From Actinomyces graevenitzii C83 (GTDB lineage Bacteria > Actinomycetota > Actinomycetes > Actinomycetales > Actinomycetaceae): a stretch of DNA of 64,000 nucleotides. The stretch is taken from NCBI RefSeq assembly GCF_000239695.1, contig NZ_JH470338.1:1404613-1468612 (forward strand), given 5' to 3'. This document shows positions 37,358-43,775 of this stretch, in pieces; the stretch's first letter is position 1; each line of letters opens with the position of its first letter. The notes below the pieces were generated by a model that saw only the letters and a program-made list of their open reading frames with translations, searched no databases and was not told the origin of the DNA. Position numbers and translations under genes: made by a program.

Positions 37358-38245
37358 GTGGCACAGGAAATTTCACGGCGTAACATCGCCAAGGGTGCTG
37401 CCTGGTCAGTACCAGCCATTGCGATCGCTAGCCCTGCGGTTGCGGCTGCAACCAGTGCTTGCACCCCCCAAAAGAAGCGCATCATTGACGAGGCATTCAA
37501 CTGCATTTGCCTGATGGCCTATTGGACCGAGCCCTGCTGGGGCCTTGGTAACGGCTGCAACAAGGTGCCTAGCTTCAACGTGATCAACCTCAGCCGTTAC
37601 GAGGTTAACGCCAGCATCAAGAACCCTCTGAAGATTCACTTCGAGGCTATCCGTACCTCTCGCTCTGGCTACGTACCCAACGGCCCGGCCAAGCCCACCA
37701 CCAGCTGGGGTTACATTGACAACTACACCCGCAACGTCGATGTTTACACCGGCGACAAGGGTAACCAGAAGGGCATCTCCTGGAACTGGACCTTCAACCA
37801 GGTTCAGGGCGGTCACGCCGGCACCCCCATTCGCTCTGCCGAGTGGGCTGTTGACCGTGACAACCAGGCTGACTTCTCCTTCAGCACCGGTATAACCGAG
37901 GGCGGCGGCATTATCGTTCAGGCCACCCTGATGTCCCTGCCTAAGGTGACCATCAAGCGTGAGTCGATCGAAGAGATTCACCACATCGACCTCAAGCGCT
38001 GCGAGGAATACATCAAGATCAAGAACGAGACCGCTACCGTAAAGATGATTTACGGCGGCCCGCTGCTGAGCAGCTCTACCGGTGTTCTGTGGAAGACCAA
38101 CGGGCACAGCTACACAATTCCCGGCGGCACCCACTCTTGGAACGTGGGCGAGTCTTGGTGGAGCTGCTCGGTTGGTAACTGGGTCTCTGACACCCTGCCT
38201 CCGCGCGGTAGCCGTGGCTACGAGTCCACCGACGGTCGTTTCTGA
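37358..38245 (+). CDS. Tat-type secreted protein, unknown (cysteine-rich paralogue)
   Basis: 295 residues. The N-terminus ISRRNIAKGAAWSVPAIAIA is a twin-arginine signal ending in Ala residues (cleavage about residue 30). The mature part (IIDEAFNCICLMAYWTEPCWGLGNGCNKVPSFNVINLSRY onward) has eight cysteines, allowing disulfides, and many Trp and Gly residues. Closing motifs SYTIPGGTHSWNVGESWWS and a final DGRF recur in the next gene. Codons are strongly biased to C-ending preferred forms (AAC, AAG, CTG, ATC), as in highly expressed genes. The GTG start has GGAG nine bases upstream. No family recognised; a surface or structural protein is a guess. Confidence 0.8.
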   Translation: MAQEISRRNIAKGAAWSVPAIAIASPAVAAATSACTPQKKRIIDEAFNCICLMAYWTEPCWGLGNGCNKVPSFNVINLSRYEVNASIKNPLKIHFEAIRTSRSGYVPNGPAKPTTSWGYIDNYTRNVDVYTGDKGNQKGISWNWTFNQVQGGHAGTPIRSAEWAVDRDNQADFSFSTGITEGGGIIVQATLMSLPKVTIKRESIEEIHHIDLKRCEEYIKIKNETATVKMIYGGPLLSSSTGVLWKTNGHSYTIPGGTHSWNVGESWWSCSVGNWVSDTLPPRGSRGYESTDGRF

Positions 38246-38277
38246 TCCTAGAAGCCCCCATACTTTAAGGACGAATT

Positions 38278-39138
38278 ATGGTTTCGCGTCGCGAACTAAT
38301 CATTGGCACCGCCACCGCTACGGCGGCTGTGTCACTGTCGGCCGGTGCTTTTGCGGCCCCTTCCCCCGACAAAAAGAAGGTTTCCTCTACCGAAGCCCGC
38401 AAGGTTATTGACGAGGTTCTCTCTGCTGTCGCCTGGGACGGCCTGACCGCCTACTGGACCGAGCCGAGCGACGGCCTGGCCAACGGCTTTAGCAAGGTAC
38501 CCAGCTTCAACCTGATCAACCTCAGCGACTACGCCCTGACCGTAGCCAGTCCCTGGATGATCACTTTCTCTGCGGTGCGCGCTGACGGTACTGCCGCTCG
38601 CCCCAATGGCCCGCTACTAGCGTCCACCTCCTGGGGTAAGACCAGCCGCGTAAACCGTAACGACGCCGTCGACGAACAGGCCGCCCGCACCTGGACTTGG
38701 ACCGCCAAGGGGCTAAACGGCAAGGGTTACGTGCCCGCAGCTCGTCGTCGCGGTGGCGACAACATCGCAGACATGGCCTTCTCTACCGGCACCACCTGGG
38801 GCGGCATCAAGATCCGCGCCACCCTAAGCCAGGCGCCGGTGCTCTACCCGAGCCTGCAGGAGATCGAGGCTGTTAAGGGCGTGTCCCTGGCTGGCGAAAG
38901 CGCTTACTACGCCAACGCCATCAAGTCTCAGCCCAAGTCCTACTTCCACCTCTACGACCACCACGCTCAGGCTGGTAAGGCCGTGTGGCGCAACAACGGC
39001 GACTCCTTCAACCTACCCGGCGGCACTTTGCGCTGGAGTGAAGGAGAGTCCTTCTGGAGCACCGAAGTAGGTAACTTCTGCTCGGAGATGCGCCCCATCG
39101 GCGTAGTTCGCGGCCAGAACGCTGACGGTATCTTCTAA
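38278..39138 (+). CDS. Tat-type secreted protein, unknown (paralogue)
   Basis: 286 residues, 32 bp after its paralogue and followed by a strong terminator. Twin-arginine signal MVSRRELIIGTATATAAV with an AFA-type cleavage site near residue 27. It shares with the upstream protein AYWTEPSDGLANGFSKVPSFNLINLS, PNGPLLASTSWG, FSTGTTWGGIKIRATL and the terminal GDSFNLPGGTLRWSEGESFWS and DGIF blocks. Seven of the eight mature-part cysteines of the first copy are gone, leaving a single Cys in EVGNFCSE. The pair therefore differs in disulfide potential. Preferred-codon use is again strong. Confidence 0.8.
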   Translation: MVSRRELIIGTATATAAVSLSAGAFAAPSPDKKKVSSTEARKVIDEVLSAVAWDGLTAYWTEPSDGLANGFSKVPSFNLINLSDYALTVASPWMITFSAVRADGTAARPNGPLLASTSWGKTSRVNRNDAVDEQAARTWTWTAKGLNGKGYVPAARRRGGDNIADMAFSTGTTWGGIKIRATLSQAPVLYPSLQEIEAVKGVSLAGESAYYANAIKSQPKSYFHLYDHHAQAGKAVWRNNGDSFNLPGGTLRWSEGESFWSTEVGNFCSEMRPIGVVRGQNADGIF

Positions 39139-39163
39139 AAGACACCTTCTTCCTTTCTACGAC

Positions 39164-39207
39164 GACGCAGGCAATGCCTCAAGATTTTCTTGGGTATTGC
39201 CTGCGTC
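39164..39207 (+). terminator. Terminator of secreted-pair operon
   Basis: Outer 12-bp stem GACGCAGGCAAT / ATTGCCTGCGTC, with an inner stem CTCAAGA / TCTTGGG around TTT, starting 26 bp after the stop codon. It is followed by CATTTGTAAT, so the T-run is weak. Confidence 0.75.
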
Positions 39208-39292
39208 ATTTGTAATATGTAAAGCTGACCAAATCCGACTTTGAGAGTATGTGCACAATTTTCTCAGGATATTTTAAGGAAAGGTCATTTTT

Positions 39293-39308
39293 GCGCGAAA
39301 TTTCGCGC
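39293..39308. promoter_or_regulatory. Perfect 16-bp palindrome
   Basis: GCGCGAAATTTCGCGC, a perfect spacer-free palindrome followed by CTTTTATAG, about 25 bp upstream of a good promoter. The geometry suits a dimeric regulator operator better than a hairpin, as there is no loop. Confidence 0.4.
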
Positions 39309-39331
39309 CTTTTATAGAGATCATACAAGTT

Positions 39332-39360
39332 TTGCCGCTTTTCTTTGGCTCAGTTATAGT
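39332..39360 (+). promoter_or_regulatory. Promoter TTGCCG-N17-TATAGT
   Basis: TTGCCG (39332-39337) and TATAGT (39355-39360) are separated by exactly 17 bp, a near-consensus housekeeping promoter reading rightward. No coding frame follows; the predicted transcript is the structured RNA candidate. Confidence 0.6.
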
Positions 39361-39366
39361 TCTTGG

Positions 39367-39605
39367 TGTTGATAGGAGTTAAGACATCAGATCAGCTTAG
39401 GTTGTCAACATCGTGCCCTTACGGTGGCGACAGGCTTTGATTCGCGGCTGCGCATCTTTCCCCAGGTGCGTATCCAGGTCAAGCAAAGCTGCTCTGCGGC
39501 CTTCAACTGGATGAGGCTTGCCATCCATTAAATTGCAGGCCATCCCCGACTTGCGTCGGAGCGGACTGTGCCTCACCCCTTTCCTATTGTCCGCTCCGGC
39601 GCGTT
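39367..39605 (+). ncRNA. Candidate structured non-coding RNA
   Basis: About 240 bp without a credible reading frame, starting at the good promoter. It contains successive stems: TGCGCA/TGCGTA (around 39450); GGATG-AG-GCTTGC paired with GCAGGC-CATCC (around 39510-39545); CCGAC-TTGC-GTCGG (around 39547-39560); and a final CGGAGCGGAC / GTCCGCTCCG hairpin ending near 39600. It does not show the hallmark motifs of RNase P RNA, tmRNA or SRP RNA that I know. It could be a small regulatory RNA, a 6S- or Ms1-like polymerase-binding RNA, or part of an untranslated region. The convergent thiQ gene ends at 39633. Confidence 0.4.
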
Positions 39606-39632
39606 CCCGTATTTAGGCTAGTTTTCCCGCGT

Positions 39633-40736
39633 TCAGGCCCGTTTGCGCATGTCAATGAGTGGGCAGCGGCTTAAATCTAGGCGCACATTGATCCACTGTT
39701 CTACTTCTAGACGCTGACTAGTGCGTAGCGTGAGCGGGTCAGCTGCGGCCGCCTCCAAGCTGGCTTGTACCAGGTAGCTGCCTTGGCTCATAGTCACTGA
39801 TTCGACGCCGGCCTGCGCAACCCCATCCCCTAGGCTTGCGTCAGCGGGGGCTAGCGACCAGGCCCCTGGTGCGGGGGCTAGGATCTGCCCGTACTCTAGC
39901 TTTAGCGGCAGTTCCAGTGCTGCGACGGCGTCGGCATCTAAGAAGGGACCAAAACCCAAAAAGCGAGCCACCTGCACGCCGCCAGGATCAGCCCACAACC
40001 CCTCAGGAGTGTCCAGGCGAAGCAGGCGCCCACCAGCCATAATGCCCACCACGTCAGCTACTCGCATGGCTTCGTCTTGATCGTGGGTGACGTAAATGGC
40101 GCTGGTGCCACGCTCGCGCAAAATACTGCGGATGTCGCGCGCCAGGCCTTCACGCAGCGAGCGGTCAAGCGCCGAGAGCGGCTCATCTAGCAGCAGCAGG
40201 CGCGGATTGGGGGCCAGGGCGCGCGCCAGGGCCACGCGCTGGGCTTGACCACCTGAAAGCTCGGTTACCGGCGAGTTTGCGTAAGCACTCATGCCCACCA
40301 GCTCAAGCATTTGGGCCACTACCTTTTCAGAGTGGCGCCCCACCCCGTAGGCCACGTTTTCGGCCACGCTCAGGTTGTTGAACAGCTGGCCGTCTTGGAA
40401 CATCAACACGAATCCGCGCTGATGCACCGGCACTTGCAACACTGATTCGCCCGCGTAGCAGATATCGCCGCCACTGACGTCCACCAGCCCGCCCACCGCG
40501 CGCAACAGCGTGGATTTGCCGCTGCCACTGTCTCCCAGCAGGGCCAGGGTTTGTCCGGGGGCTAGGTTTAGGCTCACATTGGCGACGGCGTCGACGTCGC
40601 GTCCGAGGTAGCGCACCCGTAGGTTTTTTATTTCTAGCTGCGCGCTAGTGGAAGTGGGCGCAAAACTGTTGGAGACCGACGGCGCCGGGGCCTGGGACGC
40701 GCCACTGCGCCGCGAAAAAATACCTTTTAGATTCAT
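39633..40736 (-). CDS. thiQ: Thiamine ABC transporter ATP-binding protein (ThiQ-type)
   Basis: 367 residues. ATPase of an importer: LLGDSGSGKSTLL Walker A, FQDGQLFNNLSVAENVAYG Q-loop, ELSGGQAQRVALARAL signature, LLLLDEPLSALD Walker B and VTHDQDEA His loop. A roughly 35-residue Ser/Ala/Pro-rich leader precedes the ATPase, and a C-terminal extension of about 100 residues follows. The TPP riboswitch at the head of the operon assigns the substrate as thiamine or a precursor. ATG 40736 is 2 bp beyond the permease stop, with AAGG upstream. Confidence 0.88.
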   Translation of the reverse strand: MNLKGIFSRRSGASQAPAPSVSNSFAPTSTSAQLEIKNLRVRYLGRDVDAVANVSLNLAPGQTLALLGDSGSGKSTLLRAVGGLVDVSGGDICYAGESVLQVPVHQRGFVLMFQDGQLFNNLSVAENVAYGVGRHSEKVVAQMLELVGMSAYANSPVTELSGGQAQRVALARALAPNPRLLLLDEPLSALDRSLREGLARDIRSILRERGTSAIYVTHDQDEAMRVADVVGIMAGGRLLRLDTPEGLWADPGGVQVARFLGFGPFLDADAVAALELPLKLEYGQILAPAPGAWSLAPADASLGDGVAQAGVESVTMSQGSYLVQASLEAAAADPLTLRTSQRLEVEQWINVRLDLSRCPLIDMRKRA

Positions 40737-40738
40737 AA

Positions 40739-42607
40739 TCAATCCTTATTAATCGCGCTGGCGGTGCGCTTCATGCGGGAACTTGGCTTGCCACTGTCCG
40801 CCCCACGGTTGCCCAGCTTGCGACTGCCCGGCTTGCGAGCAGCGGCGCGGTTTTGCAGATACTCGCAGATCAGCATGATTGAGGCACTCCCCAGAGCCAG
40901 CACCACCGCGCCCGCAATCGCCATGCCCTGATTTACGGCACCCGGGCGGCTAATTAGCTGGGCCACCACCACCGGCAGGGTGGGGCTTTGCGGTCGAGCC
41001 AGGAATGAGGTGGCCCCAAACTCGCCCAGGCTTGTGGCCAGGGCAAAGCCTGCGGCTAAACCGCCGCTGCGCCACAGCACTGGCCCATCCACGCTGCGGA
41101 TTACCTGCCCCGGCCCGGCACCTAGGGAGGCGGCGGCTTCGCGTTGGCGCGGGTCAATTCCTCGCAGCGCCGGCACCAAAGTGCGTACCACCAGCGGCAC
41201 TGCCACCACAGCTTGGGCTAGCGGCACAATCCACCAGGATTTAGTTAAGGCCAGTGGCGGGCGTGCCAGGGTGATTAGGAAACCAAAACCCACAGTTACT
41301 GCGCTAACCCCTAGCGGCAGCATGAAGAATCCATCTAGCCACACCAGGCCACGTTTAGCCCAAGTGGAGCGGGGTTGGCGTGAAACCACTACGGCAATAC
41401 ACACCCCCACCACCATGGCGATAGCCCCGGCGGTTAGGGCTGTGCGTAGCGAAAACCAGGCGGCTTGCTCCACACTCACCAGCAAAGCTGGGGTTGCTTG
41501 TGGGTTAAACAGATCCAGGTAGTTGGCCAGGGTCCACTCGCCGCTACGTTTAAATGAACGCACCAGCAGCGAGGCTATCGGGGCCACCAGCAGGAAGCAA
41601 ATCAGCGCCGTCGTGAACGCAATAGCCGGTAGGTCACGCCAGGTAAGGGCGCTAGCGGGAACCTGACCCACCCAGTCACTGCGCGCCCCAAAGCGCCGTC
41701 GGGCCCGCTCAGCAACCAACAAACAAGCCGCCACCAGCACAATCTGCGCAACCGAAAGTACCGCAGCGCCACGCAAATCAAGGAACTGGGCGGTGAGCAC
41801 GTAGATTTCAGTTTCAATCGTGCTCACCCCGCGCCCACCAAGCACCAGCACCACCCCGTAAGCGGTGCAGCAGTACAGGAAGGTCACTGAGGCGGCCGCC
41901 GCGATCATGGGAGCCAAGCGCGGCAAGGTGATGGTGAAAAACACTCGCGCCGGCCCGGCCCCTAAACTGGCTGCCGCCTGGGCGGGACGCGGGTCCAGCT
42001 GCGCCCAGAAGCTACCTACCTGACGCAGCATGAAGCCGTAGTTGAAAAACACCATGGCGGCAATAACCGCCTGTGAGGTGCCATCTAAACCCAGTGATTC
42101 TAGCCAGCCGCCCTTGGTTAACAGCGAATGGAAGGCCACCCCCACGGCCACGCTGGGCAGCACGAAAGGCACAATCACCAGCGCTTTTAGCAACCCCACC
42201 CCCACAAAACGACGGCGGTAAAGCAGGTGTGCCCCGGGCAGGGCGGCGAGTGCACTAATTCCTGTGGCCCAGGCGGCCTGGTACAGGGTTTGGCCCACCA
42301 CGCGGCTGGTGCGTTCGCGCAGGAACACTTCGCCCACCCCAGCCAGGTCAAGGTGGCCGTTATCGAGCAGGCCGCGCATCACCAAACTGGCCACTGGCCA
42401 AGCGAAAAACAGTCCCAGGAAGCCTAGCGGTAAAGCTATTGCCAGGCTCCAAGCCAGTTTTTGGCTGAAGGTTATGCGCGGCCCGATGCGCTGGGTTCCG
42501 GCAGACTCGCCTGTGGTGCGCTGGGGCCCGGCATGGCGGTCCCCACTCTGGATTTTTTCTGGCGTGCCGCTCACTTGCCGACGGCGCTGGCCCATAGCTT
42601 GAGCCAC
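40739..42607 (-). CDS. thiP: Thiamine ABC transporter permease (ThiP-type)
   Basis: Up to 622 residues. Double-length permease of the ThiP/FbpB type: two fused halves, each with about six helices and an EAA loop (QAAASLGAGPARVFFTITLPRLAP and REAAASLGAGPGQVIRSVDGPVLW). GTG 42607 gives the longest form. GTG 42574, overlapping the thiB stop as GTGA, is an equally likely start, given how often such overlaps occur here. The C-terminal tail is basic (KPGSRKLGNRG). Confidence 0.9.
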   Translation of the reverse strand: MAQAMGQRRRQVSGTPEKIQSGDRHAGPQRTTGESAGTQRIGPRITFSQKLAWSLAIALPLGFLGLFFAWPVASLVMRGLLDNGHLDLAGVGEVFLRERTSRVVGQTLYQAAWATGISALAALPGAHLLYRRRFVGVGLLKALVIVPFVLPSVAVGVAFHSLLTKGGWLESLGLDGTSQAVIAAMVFFNYGFMLRQVGSFWAQLDPRPAQAAASLGAGPARVFFTITLPRLAPMIAAAASVTFLYCCTAYGVVLVLGGRGVSTIETEIYVLTAQFLDLRGAAVLSVAQIVLVAACLLVAERARRRFGARSDWVGQVPASALTWRDLPAIAFTTALICFLLVAPIASLLVRSFKRSGEWTLANYLDLFNPQATPALLVSVEQAAWFSLRTALTAGAIAMVVGVCIAVVVSRQPRSTWAKRGLVWLDGFFMLPLGVSAVTVGFGFLITLARPPLALTKSWWIVPLAQAVVAVPLVVRTLVPALRGIDPRQREAAASLGAGPGQVIRSVDGPVLWRSGGLAAGFALATSLGEFGATSFLARPQSPTLPVVVAQLISRPGAVNQGMAIAGAVVLALGSASIMLICEYLQNRAAARKPGSRKLGNRGADSGKPSSRMKRTASAINKD

Positions 42608-43635
42608 TGTTCACGCTCCGCCGCGATCTTGTTGGGGGCAACCTCTACCGGCTTTTCAGCCAGCGGGCCGAACTTGGCCAGCGCCTCGGGCAGCTGCACG
42701 GATGAGTCCACCGGGTACATGTACATCTTCTTGGGAATGTCTGCCTGCACATTTTTAGACAGCATCCAGTTAATGAAGGCCTGACCACCTGCCGGGTTGG
42801 CGGCGCCCTTAAGCACACCGGCGTATTCCACCTGACGGAAAGCGGTGTCTAGCAGGGCTGCAGTGGTGGTGGAGGCGCCGTCCTTGCTGACCGTGTAGGA
42901 GGGCGAGGAGGCATAGGAAACCACGATCGGATAGGCGCCCTTACCTTCACCGGCACTGAAATCGGTGTTGTAGGCTTCGGTCCAGCCCGAGGCGATCTTA
43001 GCGCCGCCCTTAACTAGGGTCTTCCAGTAGTCGCTGAACTTGTCGGCGCCGAAGTGGCCTACCGTTGCCAGCATCCAGGCCAGGCCAGGGGTGGAGGTGG
43101 TGGGGTTGATGGCCACCAACAGCTTGGCGTATTCAGGCTTAGCCAGGTCCTCGAAAGTCTTGGGCTCAGCCAGGTTGTGGCTGGTGAAGTAGGTTTTGTC
43201 GATGTTGATGGCCACGTCACCCATGTCGATGGGCACCAGCGCACGGTTGTTGTCTACCAGGTACTTTTCGGCGCTTTCCGGAATGGTGTCCACGGTGCGG
43301 TCTTTGTCGATCACGCCTTGAGCTAGCAGGCGGGAGGCGTAGGTGTTGTCCACGCCGAAGCACACGTCACCTTGGGGGGCGTCCTTGGACAGGATTAGCT
43401 TGTTGACCAGCTCGCCGCCGTCGCCGCCGTCCACAATTTCCAGCTTGAAACCGCTGGTTTTCTCAAATTCTTTCTTCAGGTTGTCAGAAACCTGGAAAGA
43501 ACTGTGGGTTACCACCGTGACTTTTTTGGCGTCAGCCTTGGTGTCTTGCCCACATGCCGCCAGTGTGGCCGCGCTGGCCAGGGCGAGGGCGCCACCAATT
43601 ACTCCACGACGAGTTAGCACGTGACCAGTTAGCAT
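42571..43635 (-). CDS. thiB: Thiamine-binding lipoprotein (ThiB-type)
   Basis: 354 residues. Lipoprotein signal: TRRGVIGGALALASAATLAACG with an LAAC lipobox, and a twin-arginine-like start. Mature part KKVTVVTHSSFQVSDNLKKEFEKTSGFKLEIVDGGDGGELVNKLILSK is the TbpA/ThiB-type thiamine-binding fold. PQGDVCFGVDNTYASRLL, SDYWKTL and EAYNTDFSAGEGKGAYPIVVSYASSP are further family blocks. ATG 43635 is set by a strong AGGAGGAAGTA upstream; the open frame continues into the riboswitch but cannot be coding. First gene of the operon. Confidence 0.93.
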   Translation of the reverse strand: MLTGHVLTRRGVIGGALALASAATLAACGQDTKADAKKVTVVTHSSFQVSDNLKKEFEKTSGFKLEIVDGGDGGELVNKLILSKDAPQGDVCFGVDNTYASRLLAQGVIDKDRTVDTIPESAEKYLVDNNRALVPIDMGDVAINIDKTYFTSHNLAEPKTFEDLAKPEYAKLLVAINPTTSTPGLAWMLATVGHFGADKFSDYWKTLVKGGAKIASGWTEAYNTDFSAGEGKGAYPIVVSYASSPSYTVSKDGASTTTAALLDTAFRQVEYAGVLKGAANPAGGQAFINWMLSKNVQADIPKKMYMYPVDSSVQLPEALAKFGPLAEKPVEVAPNKIAAEREQWLKLWASAVGK

Positions 43636-43669
43636 TACTTCCTCCTGCTTGAGCTGGAGGGGAAGAGAG

Positions 43670-43757
43670 CCCGACTCCCTTACGCCGGTATTACCCGGAT
43701 CAGGTTCGAGGGTCTGCGCCAAGCGCACTCTCAGCACCGCTGTGGTGCTCCCCTGGG
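43670..43757 (-). promoter_or_regulatory. TPP (THI-box) riboswitch
   Basis: Read on the minus strand, GGTGCTGAGAGTGCG, then GACCCTCGAACCTGATCCGG, then GTAATACCGGCGTAAGGGAGT carries the CUGAGA, ACCUGAUC and UAAUACCGGCGUAGGGA-type conserved segments of the thiamine pyrophosphate aptamer. It lies between the Fe-S gene stop and thiB, and ends about 35 bp before the thiB start, so translational or short-range control is expected. Confidence 0.95.
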
Positions 43758-43775
43758 GTTTGCATTTACATGGTA

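Noticed and set aside
39367..39605. RNase P RNA, tmRNA or SRP RNA at 39.4 kb
   Set aside because: The conserved core motifs of these RNAs (for example GAGGAAAGTCC, a tRNA-like end, GGAAGCA-type loop) were not found.
43700..43710. GGTTCGAG, tRNA T-loop-like
   Set aside because: It belongs to the TPP riboswitch on the other strand; no acceptor or anticodon stem is around it.
43636..43737. 34-residue N-terminal extension of the ThiB frame
   Set aside because: It is the TPP riboswitch read as protein; the lipoprotein signal and a strong ribosome site start at 43635.
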